Origin: Epichloe hybrida | Lineage: Eukaryota; Ascomycota; Sordariomycetes; Hypocreales; Clavicipitaceae | Assembly (NCBI GenBank): GCA_019022495.1 | Contig: JAFEKR010000032.1 | Coordinates: forward strand, 372,001-436,000 | Length of the DNA stretch: 64,000 nucleotides | Direction: 5' to 3' | Part shown: positions 47,428 to 57,092 of the stretch, one piece after another | How positions within the stretch are numbered: the first letter of the stretch is position 1 | Layout of the letters: each line of letters opens with the position of its first letter | Made by a program: the position numbers and the translations under genes | The notes under the pieces: model-generated | Database searches by the model: none | The model's input: only the letters and a program-made list of their open reading frames with translations | Told to the model about the DNA's origin: nothing

Positions 47428-47661
47428 TGTTAGAATCCTGCTATAAGTGTTTAACCGCATATAGGTAACTTAGACACTAGGACCTACCTAACTTATTACT
47501 TTTCTAGACCTTTAGTAGATATATAGTATAGTTTATATAGGCAGATTACACACCCTATAGTATAGGTACTTAGTTATTTAAACCATAGTCCGCGCCCTCT
47601 TATAGGATTAGGTAACTCAATCCATACCTTCATTTTCTGATCCTAGCTGCTCGGTCTAACA
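47428..47661 (+). repeat. right LTR of the outer copia element
   Basis: Its 234 bp pair with 16966-17199. The outer right end (CTGATCCTAGCTGCTCGG...TAACA) is unmutated, the left part RIP-converted. The CACTT target duplication follows at 47662-47666. Confidence 0.95.
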
Positions 47662-47666
47662 CACTT

Positions 47667-48668
47667 CAAGTAAGTCGGCCCCCAACATTGATTTCGGAGT
47701 GACTAGTCACATCCGCAGAGCCGCATGATCTCATTTTCCCCGGTTCTGACCATCTAACCACGGGCTGGCTGTCTCCGACCAGCCTCATCGGGCTAGCAAA
47801 GAACAGCCCTGGACCCAAGGCTTTCAGCAAGTCAGACTTGACGCCGTTCGTCGTCATTCAAGTCCAAGCCCAAACACGCCCTTGAATCTTTTCTAGAACA
47901 TGGCTCTGGTGCTCGCTGCTCGGCGCTCGCCCGGCTGCTGCGCCTCTCTCTGCGAACCACGGGATCGGATAGGTTTACCGGCCAAACTAGTACAAGAACA
48001 ACACTATTGAGGCACGGATTTCACTCGTTGGCCTTGCGTTGCATTGGACGTCATGTCATGATCATGCACGGGACGCATTACAATTGAAGCGTTACGATGT
48101 GCCCAAGCCCCGGTCTGTTTCACAAACTCGGGGAGTCTGCTGAAATGGCAGAGCATGGCCTTCGACCATCATGCGCAACGCCACCCTGTCATAAATTCTC
48201 GTGGGCGTCTTCTCCCGACCGTGCGATTGATCAACGTCCGCCTCACTTATATGGCCACGGGGTCATGGCAACGTTCGTTTAGCCTTCACGGCAAATCCAA
48301 CAGACAGGACGTGTGTCTATTTTGCAAACCAGTCACAGGATATTTAAGTCTTTGTGTCGTTGCTCGTCCCGATACCTTCAACAATTGCCTTGAATTAGCA
48401 GTCCATGTAGAATCATCATCAAGTATATCTGATATCAGCATATATACAAAAGGGTAAATATCAAGCACCATAGAACGCCTTCCTCGGGCGATTTAGCCCA
48501 TGCTGTCATGCAAGCAAAATTCAGGACTGAACCTTCACAAACAATGTCCCTCAAATAATGCTCGGGTCAACAGATTTGCCCGAGACTTTTCTCCGGCACG
48601 CGCGTTTTCCTTTTCGCGAGCGCCGTACTCGGCCGCACGCAAGACAAGACAATTAACTTGGATGCGGC
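47667..48668. other. intergenic, right flank of the transposon island
   Basis: Normal-composition DNA resumes abruptly after the target duplication and runs to the 3' end of the Utp8 gene. No gene was recognised. Small open frames at 47666-47857 and 48097-48457 have no recognisable features. Confidence 0.6.
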
Positions 48669-51451
48669 TCAAATGGCCAGCTTCTCAAGCGAATAAGCTT
48701 CCACCTTTTGACTGATGAGATGGCCAGTCTCCCGAGAACTGCGTTGAACAATCTCGCCACCAGACACGACTTTCTCCCGTGTGGGCATCAACTTTGTCTT
48801 CAAACCCAGTGGCAACAGACGGGATTCCCTGCTGACTGCCTGCAAGATGTTTGGTTTGTTCCAACTTTGCCTTGCCGCCCAGTTTTTTTCGACTGCAAGT
48901 CCAAATCGCACGGCTTCTCCAACAATACCATTGAGAACGACAGCTCCCTGTATTCCTTCTAAAGCAGCACTTACCTCAAGTTTGAGAGCTGTCAAGAAGT
49001 CGCCCGCCTCAGCCTTTTCAGCCCAGGACATGGCATCATTGAAAAGCCAACCACCCGCACCGACGGCATCCAGACATCGCCCGAGCAGGTCTGCAATGAG
49101 TGTGATGATGCCATCCGGGGGAGCATCGTTCCCCTCTGACTCAAAGCTCGTGGGATCAACGTAGAGAGAGGTCCAAGCTCCGCGAACGAGCTCTACCCTA
49201 AGCAAGTAGATGAACGACAAAATCTCTTCAGTTTGAATAGTTGCCCGTAAAGCTTTCACCGTCCTGAACGCTGGGATGCGCCATAGCTTTGTGAATGCGA
49301 GAGTCAGTCCTCGGGATCGGCTGCTAGAGTCATCACCCAAGTAGTGCTCGGTGATTGCAATATCTCTTTCGAGGTCATCCAAGTCCGTCTCTGGACCTTC
49401 ATCTTCGGCTTCTTGATGGGCCTCATTGGTCAGCAGCTTCATCGACTTCAGCTTCTTTGCATTTGGAAGCAAACCCATGCTCAACATGATGCTTCTAATG
49501 GCAAGCAGAAGCTCCACTTCCCCAAGCTTAGTGGCCTGTAGATAGTTGAGAAGGAGAGTCATAGAAGGGTCAGCATCTGTAAGACCTTGAATTAATTGCC
49601 TGGCCAGCGTCTTTGATTCCGAAATATCTGCTGAGAGCTCCTCGCGGAACGCTGACACCAGATTGGCGAGTGTCAAGTGGCCTGCCACAGCGAGGTAGGT
49701 TGTGACGTTGTTGTCTGGCAGTACCAACCTCAACTCGGGTTTGGGGTTTTCGGAGGCAGACACTTCGACAGTAAAAACTCTACTTATCGCGTAGATTACC
49801 CATCGACGGTCCACGGCGGGATAAGCTCCGGGCTTTTTGAGCCAGTCCCATTCCGGTGGCTCTTGTACTTGATCATCTGCAGTGCTGGAATTGGATTGCT
49901 CTGTTTCTTCTCGAATGCCCATAGCAAATTTTCGTCGGATAAGATCCTCCCACTTGTCCAATTCGTCGTTGGAAAGCATATTGTCGGCCTCATTGGTTTC
50001 AGATTGATACGTGGCTAAATATGCATCCGTCAGGGTTCCAGGCAGAAGACGAGAGAACTCAGCTGATACCTTGTCACCCTTCAGCTTTTTTGTTTGAATC
50101 TCGTAAGAGGCTCCTCTGCCAATCGAGTCGATCAAAAGGCCTTCCTTGCGTCGTTTGCCAAGGTGATAGGGCGGCTCCACTTGTATAGAGACAAGAACAT
50201 TGTCGATTAAGGCGACGACAAGATCTTGACTGCGTAGGTGGGTAATCAATTGGCAGCATCGAGCTTGGTGGCCATCCGTAGGCAGTTCGGAAAGATCCAG
50301 TTCGGCCTTTGCGTGTACAGAACGGTAATGGTGGTTATACAACACCAAAGAATCGGGAGATGCCAAGAGAAGGAACGGTCTTGACAACCGTGCCAAAGAC
50401 TGTGCACCGTCCATTTGAACCGCAGACTTCCTCTTGGGAACAGCTCCAGTCAGATCGTAGGTGGTGAGTCGTCCGTCGGCCAGTTCCATCAAAATTCCCG
50501 ACTGAATGTCTACCTGGAAGACTTTTGTATCGGCCTTTGAGCTAGAATCGATTGCAAATGGGCTAATTTCGAGGGGAATCAACTTTTGCAAGTCAGATGC
50601 AGTGGCCGTGCTACTTGGCATAGCAGCTAAGATCAAAATGTGGCGGGCTATTTGACCTTGAGAGACGCTCTTGACAATTAGGAAGATGAGCGACGGGTCA
50701 GGGTTGACGAGCACCGGCAAAGCAGTGAATATGTCGAGTTTGGTCTTGAAGATGCCTTCTTTGAAATCGGCTACACTGCCTGACGAGACGTACTCCACCT
50801 CGAAACAATCAATGGCTCCGAATAAGGCTTCTTGTACGGCGGATTTAGAGGCAGCTGACCATCGTAATTTCAAGTCTTCGGCCGACAGATGCACAATCTG
50901 CCCATCTTCACAAATGGCCACTATATCATCGAGGCGTGTCTTCACAGTCGTGGAGGATGAGCCGGTAATAAATCGGACCGGAGATGTTCGCACGGTCAGG
51001 CTAGTGCTTGTCGATGTGGTCTTGCCATCTGGATGCACAACATCTTTGAACAACGTGATTCTGTGAAATTTGGCATCTTTTGTGGCAATATATGTGTATC
51101 TGTACACATCTTGGCTATCCGAAAGACGCATTCTGATTGAATAGGGAGCGCAAGTAAAAGACTCTTGTGGCGGAATGGGGTACGACGTGATGAGGCGAGA
51201 TGCAGGGATCTATCCAGAAGTTAGTTGAAGCTTTTGTAGAGATAATTGCAGCTCTTGATTAGGCATCCTACATCATATATACTTGCTGCTTCCCCGTCAA
51301 CTCCAATCACAACTTCCATGCGTTTCTTCTTCTTCTCTCCATGTCGCTGGCCATAAACCTCGCGGGCTACGATGCGGCCATCAGTGTGATCAAGAGGACG
51401 AGGCAATGCAGCCAGCACGTACGGCCGATGGATCTTATATTCCGAGGCCAT
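48669..51451 (-). CDS. utp8: U3 snoRNP / t-UTP component Utp8
   Basis: Two exons, complement(48669..51209, 51272..51451), encode 906 aa. The intron starts GTAGGA and ends GGATAG in phase 0, joining ASIYD to IPASRLITSYPIPPQESFTCAP, a stretch typical of Utp8 N-termini. The N-terminal half (about 1-450) has the alternating strand pattern of the Utp8 beta-propeller (VVIGVDGEAASIYD, DDIVAICEDGQIVHLS, SLARLSRPFLLLASPDSLVLYN). The C-terminal half is helical. Utp8 belongs to the UtpA/t-UTP subcomplex of the 90S pre-ribosome, needed for rDNA transcription and 18S rRNA processing in the nucleolus. Yeast Utp8 also acts in nuclear tRNA export. The protein is longer than the roughly 710-residue yeast one. 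It is divergent from Elg1, sharing a 512-bp upstream region. Confidence 0.88.
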
Positions 51452-51963
51452 TATTCAACAGGCTTCTGCTCCTGAGCAGACCGTTTCGCTGCTGTCAATG
51501 GTAAAAAAAAGTGGTGCTTACAACAAGAAGCAGCGTGGGCAGCGATTGTGTTTGCGATCATCACAGTATCGCAAGACCGACCAAGAAAAAAAAAGTTGGC
51601 TGCGGGCCGACGCAAAAATCCGGTGAGGGCCCGTAGTGGGGTCAAGTCAAGCGGAAGGGACCCACCAGTGCAGCACGCAGCCACTCAGATACGTACCGTT
51701 TTAAGTGGTCAGGGGGGCGCGTCTTCATTAGCGAAACGCGTAGGCAGCAAGCATCTCGACATTGCAGCGTGCATCGCGCAGAAACTGTCCATTTACCCCC
51801 ATCTTCATCATCACATTATTGCGTACTATGACCCAATCACTCTGCATTGTTTAAAACCGACACGTTCCTTTCCTTTGTTACTTTTTTCCGGTCACCATTG
51901 AATCATCTAGTCCTGCTCGAAGACTAGTCATGGTTTGCCTGAAGTAACAACTGGAAGACTCGC
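51452..51963. other. divergent promoter region utp8 / elg1
   Basis: This 512-bp shared upstream region lies between two nuclear housekeeping genes. Near 51892 it contains an ATTG (inverse CCAAT core). No element can be assigned with confidence. Confidence 0.55.
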
Positions 51964-54900
51964 ATGCTCAAGCCTCACCCGTCAGCATTGCTGAATAGCC
52001 GAACAGCGCAAGACCGATCCTCAAATGGGACAGGTATGGGACCGGTTCTCATCGTCAACATGAGCCATAGCGGCGTCGGCGAGCCTTCGACGCAAAAGCT
52101 ACATCCGTTCTTTGCGAAAGGGTCCCCATCCGACTTGGCCACGGCGCCTCCGAGCCAGCATTTTGGACTCGACGACGTCCGAGATCCCTCAAAAGAGCCG
52201 CATCATTGCAGTCCTTCAGCGAAAAGACACAAATTGGAGCACTTGTCTTCTCAGTTTACCAACAATGCAGAGGCTCTGACATCGGGCCAAGAACATAACG
52301 TCTCGGCCGCGGGCTGGATGCAACCCTTGCCTGATCAATACGTGATGAGGCAGATTGAGCAGCAGCCGATGCCAGGTCCAATCCAGCATCGAGAAATCCT
52401 TGCCGTACCAGAGTTTCCAACTACTTCTCATGCTCACTCTTCTGCCAAGCCTGGCGAGACAGCCCCTGGACCAACCCCCTTCGATGCGACGGATACAAAA
52501 TCAACTGGTCCATCAGCGGGGAGGAAAGTTTTGAAATTTAACATGAAAACGGGAACCCTTGGGTCACCGCCCAAAGCAAAGCAAAAACAAAAGCCATCAC
52601 GAATTGTTTGTGTGCGCTACGGCAAGGATGACTCGAGACGGCGAGAGTTTGGGGAGAAGATTACACAGATCTTGAATGGGGACCTTCGGCTTCCTACAAC
52701 CCCAACAAAGCCGCCGTCAACCCGCAAGAAAGCACAAGTCAACGACGGTCCCACGAATTTGGCGTCGTCTTCAAAAACGACACATCCATTCTTCACAGGC
52801 AAATCAAAGCCTCAATCATCGGCCCCAAGCCACGCAACAGATGCAGCAACAGCAAAGTTGCCGAGCAGGAAGCATTCTATCTTCATGTCCACGCCGGTAT
52901 CTCCACGAAAGCCGAAAAATCCATTCATCTCGATAAATCAGAATAAAGTACCGCAATTTGGTAGTAAATCTGGAGGAACTAGGATTCCTGGTGCCAAGTA
53001 CCCCATGTGGCCGCCGAAAGGCATGTCTCACGTCCGAGGAGATAATTGTGAATCCTTGTCAACAGCGATTCCACAGCTAAGACCTGTGGGTAACAGAAAA
53101 TCCAAGGGACAGGTAACGACCATTGGGCAGGCGGAATCTGTTTTGACAGCTGTCATGGAACATATTGATGTGGAAACTTTGCGTAGAAGCTTACCACGGG
53201 ACGATGACTCTTTTACACCAGCGCCATCCGAGCTGCGCATGCCGCAACGGCACTTTGAGAGTGGATTGAGACTGCAACATAGAATAAGACCTCAACTCAG
53301 TATATCGTCGCCTGTCGCATTGGCTGGCGAAGAAGATGTCAATCAAGACGAGTTGGCCGGGCCAGCGCCAGCAGCGGCCCATCCAGCAATCAGTCGACAC
53401 TATGTCTCCCTGGTGAAGCAACTGTCTGCATTTGATAGATCGACTTGCGAAAGAATGGACTGGAATCAAAAATATGCGCCTGTCTCTGCTGCACAAGTTT
53501 TACAAAAGGGAAAAGACGCCATCTATATCAAACACTGGCTAGAAGCAATGAAGGTGCAATCAGTTGAAACCGGTGGCAGTGATGGTATGGGTGACAGGAA
53601 CAAACAAAAAGCAGATGTGGTGCCAAAGAAGAGGCGAAAGAAGAACAAGGTGGATGACTTCATTGTCGACACTGACGATGAAGCGAGCGAACTGGAACAA
53701 ATTTCTGAATATGACGACGAAGATGATGATACTGATTCCTGGCAAGCTCAAAAGTCAGTCATGAGATCCAGTAACAGAAGGTCAAAAGAGCTTGGAAAGC
53801 TGAAGAATACTATTGTGCTTAGCGGTCCACATGGCTGTGGGAAAACAGCCGCCGTGTACGCTATAGCCAAAGAGCTTGGATTCGAGATCTTTGAAATCAA
53901 CGCTAGCAGCAGGCGAAGCGGCAAAGACGTTTTGGAGAGGATTGGCGATATGACAAGGAACCATCTCGTACAACAACATCGAGCTCAGCCACCCTCTGCA
54001 GACGACGATACAACCGACGCGGCAACTTTGCATGAGTCAAAGTCCAGCAAGCAAGGCGTCATGACTGCCTTCTTCAAAACAAAGCCAGAGAGCAAAGCAA
54101 ACCCCAAGAAGCCCAAGAAAGCGTCCGCAGCCCAGGCTCAGAAACAGTCCCTGATTCTCATCGAGGAGGCAGATATACTATACGAGGAAGACAAACAGCT
54201 GTGGGCAACCCTTATGGGCATGATGAACCAGTCCAGGCGGCCGTTTGTGGTCACATGCAACGACGAGAGCCTCATCCCACTTCAAAGCCTGAAATTGCAT
54301 GGCATCTTCCGCTTCACGCCAGCACCCATTCCCTCGGCTGTTGATCTGTGCGTCCTTATTGCTGCCAATGAAGGACATGCCTTGCGCAGAGGCGCAGTAG
54401 AGGCTCTGTACCAGTCCAGGAATCTTGATTTGAGAGCCACCATATCCGATCTCAACTTTTGGTGTCAAATCGGTGTTGGGGATCGCAAAGGAGGATGCGA
54501 CTGGTTCTATTCCCGATGGCCGAAGGGTTGCGATTTGGATGAGCGAGGAGATGTTGTAAGAGTAATTAGCCAGGACACCTATCGACATGGTATGGGCTGG
54601 ATAGGAAGAGATGCCATTCTGTCAGAACGCAACAGGCTTGACAGAGAGATGGAGGTGCTGCAGCAATCGTGGAGCTTCTGGCAAGTAGATACGGGCGACT
54701 GGTGTCAATCGGCGGAAATGAGCGGGCTCGCAAACGATATATGGTGCGCAGCCAGGAAACAGAGCGGCAAACGAGCCACGGCATTCGAAGCGTTTGATGA
54801 CTTCTACCAAACGCAAAGTGATGCGGACCTCTTTTCGAGTGGCATCTTTGCGAAGCCTTTGAAGGAACGGGTTGATGCCACTCTCCCTGAGATGGCCACC

Positions 54901-55539
54901 GGCGTAAGAGACGACTTCATCATCGGGCGGAACTTGTTGGACGCGCAAGAGGTCTCTTATTACACAAGTTGCAGCCAGTCAGTTTCGCTGGCGTTGAGAT
55001 GTCAAGCCCGACATCAGCTTTGTTTGGAGTCTCGGAGGCTTCTACAGCCCCCAGACAAGCCCAGACTGCGCTCCGTGGACGAGTCTGCGGCCATTGCGGA
55101 ACTCGAAGCCTCGTTCGGCTACAAAGCCCAAGACACGACGAGAATGGATATTGCGTGCGCATTCGACCCGATCGCCGTGGCACCCAAAGCACAACCGACG
55201 TCACACCTCGACCCTACCGTATTTGACCGGACCATGCGTCTGATTGTTGTTGATGTTGCACCGTGGGTTCGAGGCATTGTTGCTTTTGAAAAGCAGCTGA
55301 TGCAACAGCGACAGAAACTGAACAGTCTCGTCGGCGAAGGGGCCACAAGAAAGCGCATGCGTAACACGAGAAGTGCCTACTCGGCATTGGAGGGCGGCGA
55401 GAGGAGAAGCACTCGCAAGGAACGGTACTTTGGCGATTCCCTCACCACGAGCCTCGTTTTGCGAACCGGTAGTCCCTGCTGGCGAGACGCCGTCGCTGAA
55501 TCAATGCATTATAGCAGGATGGAGGCGGATGACGGATGA
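51964..55539 (+). CDS. elg1: Elg1/ATAD5-type AAA+ PCNA-unloading RFC-like subunit
   Basis: A single exon encodes 1191 aa. Residues 1-450 are disordered and basic, with two short HPFF motifs (KLHPFF at 45-50 and THPFF at 273-277). The AAA+ core has Walker A GPHGCGKT at 621-628 and AIAKELGFEIFEINASSRRSG after it. Walker B is LILIEEAD at 730-737, with E at the first acidic position. Sensor 1 is VVTCND. An insert between Walker A and B carries a textbook PCNA-interacting box, QGVMTAFF (697-704). Acidic patches (DTDDEASE, EYDDEDDD) precede the core. Elg1 pairs with Rfc2-5 to unload PCNA after Okazaki fragment ligation. Later internal starts at residues 25 or 33 are possible, because the first 30 residues are not obviously conserved. 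Confidence 0.92.
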   Translation: MLKPHPSALLNSRTAQDRSSNGTGMGPVLIVNMSHSGVGEPSTQKLHPFFAKGSPSDLATAPPSQHFGLDDVRDPSKEPHHCSPSAKRHKLEHLSSQFTNNAEALTSGQEHNVSAAGWMQPLPDQYVMRQIEQQPMPGPIQHREILAVPEFPTTSHAHSSAKPGETAPGPTPFDATDTKSTGPSAGRKVLKFNMKTGTLGSPPKAKQKQKPSRIVCVRYGKDDSRRREFGEKITQILNGDLRLPTTPTKPPSTRKKAQVNDGPTNLASSSKTTHPFFTGKSKPQSSAPSHATDAATAKLPSRKHSIFMSTPVSPRKPKNPFISINQNKVPQFGSKSGGTRIPGAKYPMWPPKGMSHVRGDNCESLSTAIPQLRPVGNRKSKGQVTTIGQAESVLTAVMEHIDVETLRRSLPRDDDSFTPAPSELRMPQRHFESGLRLQHRIRPQLSISSPVALAGEEDVNQDELAGPAPAAAHPAISRHYVSLVKQLSAFDRSTCERMDWNQKYAPVSAAQVLQKGKDAIYIKHWLEAMKVQSVETGGSDGMGDRNKQKADVVPKKRRKKNKVDDFIVDTDDEASELEQISEYDDEDDDTDSWQAQKSVMRSSNRRSKELGKLKNTIVLSGPHGCGKTAAVYAIAKELGFEIFEINASSRRSGKDVLERIGDMTRNHLVQQHRAQPPSADDDTTDAATLHESKSSKQGVMTAFFKTKPESKANPKKPKKASAAQAQKQSLILIEEADILYEEDKQLWATLMGMMNQSRRPFVVTCNDESLIPLQSLKLHGIFRFTPAPIPSAVDLCVLIAANEGHALRRGAVEALYQSRNLDLRATISDLNFWCQIGVGDRKGGCDWFYSRWPKGCDLDERGDVVRVISQDTYRHGMGWIGRDAILSERNRLDREMEVLQQSWSFWQVDTGDWCQSAEMSGLANDIWCAARKQSGKRATAFEAFDDFYQTQSDADLFSSGIFAKPLKERVDATLPEMATGVRDDFIIGRNLLDAQEVSYYTSCSQSVSLALRCQARHQLCLESRRLLQPPDKPRLRSVDESAAIAELEASFGYKAQDTTRMDIACAFDPIAVAPKAQPTSHLDPTVFDRTMRLIVVDVAPWVRGIVAFEKQLMQQRQKLNSLVGEGATRKRMRNTRSAYSALEGGERRSTRKERYFGDSLTTSLVLRTGSPCWRDAVAESMHYSRMEADDG

Positions 55540-57092
55540 AGCCGAGAGTAATCCGCCCAGAAGAAGAGAAGACGTCACGAATCTTGGATATGCATGTATA
55601 AATAGCGTTGCATGCATCTAGAAACTTAATGGTTGGCGATAAAAATATGGTAGATGTAAAGGAGCCTCAAACATGGATGAGTAATGGAGGGGGCAAGCCA
55701 ATAGATGTGTAAAAGAAGAGAAAGAATAGCCAACATTTGCAACAAAGGGGGGGGGGGCTCGGATATCAAGTATAGATATCATCGCACTTTGCAACGTAAT
55801 TGCTAGTCGTTGGTCGGATGACCAAAAGCCAGGAGTGATGATGTATTTGAATTTCCTCGCCTCGCTCCTTTGGTCTCCCGGTCATCTATTCGCTCACGCC
55901 TTGCTGTGCCGCTGCGCGTGCTCCTCCACCACGAATTATCTGATGATTCGGGAACGCCGACAACCCTGCCCTTTGGCCACGGGAGGCATCGAAATCTCTC
56001 TTTCTTCCACGCCTCGGCGGTTCCAGCAGCCCATCGTGCGTGTATACACGTATATACATACATATCTGAGTACGTCGTACACACCATGTTCTCCGGAGGG
56101 GTCGGTTTCGCGCCCCCGACGTGGATGAAGGACGGAAAAAGTCGGAATGCGAAACTCTTGCTTCTTCTTCTTCCGCGGGGTCCTACTGTTCCATGCCGCT
56201 GGAGCATTGGACTCTTCATGAAAAACTCCAAGTCACGGCACAGTTCGCGTTCTCTCGGTGGAGACAATTCGTGGATTTCCGATGTGACATGGTGATTTCT
56301 TGGGCGTCGAAATAACTTGTCTGCGATTCACCCGGCACCAGAGAAGAATAATAAATAATGATAAATGCCGCAAGAGCCGTGAGAGAGAGAGAGGGTCGAC
56401 CAAAAACATGTCGAACGTGAAGCAAGCAACACATTGCACCGTCCGAACACCTACCTACCTACCCCAGACCATGGTGACGGTCTCGCTCTTCGTCTTGACA
56501 TGGCAGCATTCCCACCCACATCAGGTGCGACAACAAGCAGCGCAGTTCTGTGATGTGCCTCGTTCCAAGCCAATCAGGGGCGTGCCAAGCCAAATGCGGC
56601 TGTAGGGATGCAGAAGTCATTTAATCGCCCCCCCCCCCAGCAGGACACGATGATGTGAACCTCAAGGGCTGGAGACGAAGGCGTCCCCAACAAGTCGCTC
56701 TAGCACCTTGTCGCTGTCGGATCGACGGTGTGAATGAACCCTTGGACCCCATCTTTCCGTGTGTCAGTCTCTGCTTGCTTGCTTGTTGACCTGCGCTCAC
56801 GGCATATTATCATGCTATTACATAGGTGTCATGTGGACTTTGCGACTTGCGACTTGCGACGCCATCATCCTGAGATCCGTTTCCTTTCCTCGCAGGTACG
56901 GCACTTGATCTTGTCAAAAGCCTACACACCACACGGACCGTTTCGGATTGGAAACTGCTCGCCGTCACTGCTGGCCACCCACTTTTGTTTCTCGAGATGA
57001 GGGATTTTTTTATTTTTTTTGGTCTAGGCGAGGCCAGGGGATGGATGTCTGGAAGTGAAGCCGTCTTTTGATTGGGGTTTGTCTGGTTTGTC

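Larger units (their letters stand above)
16966..47661 (+). mobile_element. outer Ty1/copia LTR retrotransposon, RIP-mutated, carrying all nested insertions
   Basis: A 30.7-kb composite has 234-bp LTRs at 16966-17199 and 47428-47661. It is flanked by perfect 5-bp duplications CACTT (16961-16965 and 47662-47666). The LTRs begin TGTTRGAATCC and end TCTAACA (mutated to TCTAATA on the left). Right after the left LTR, TAGTAGCA (17200-17207) could be a G-to-A mutated initiator-tRNA primer site (TGGTAGCA). A purine run AGGGGGA (47419-47425) precedes the right LTR as polypurine tract. Its own coding remnants are split: gag and protease at about 27200-28889, integrase at about 36120-36990, and reverse transcriptase/RNase H at about 37350-39500. 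The integrase-before-RT order defines Ty1/copia. Subtracting inserts leaves roughly 6 kb, a usual copia length. Confidence 0.95.

Noticed and set aside
17030..47650. Inserted mitochondrial DNA or a centromere core as the cause of the AT-richness
   Set aside because: LTR pairs, target duplications and readable retroelement domains account for the block. A centromeric function cannot be excluded, but nothing in the sequence requires it.
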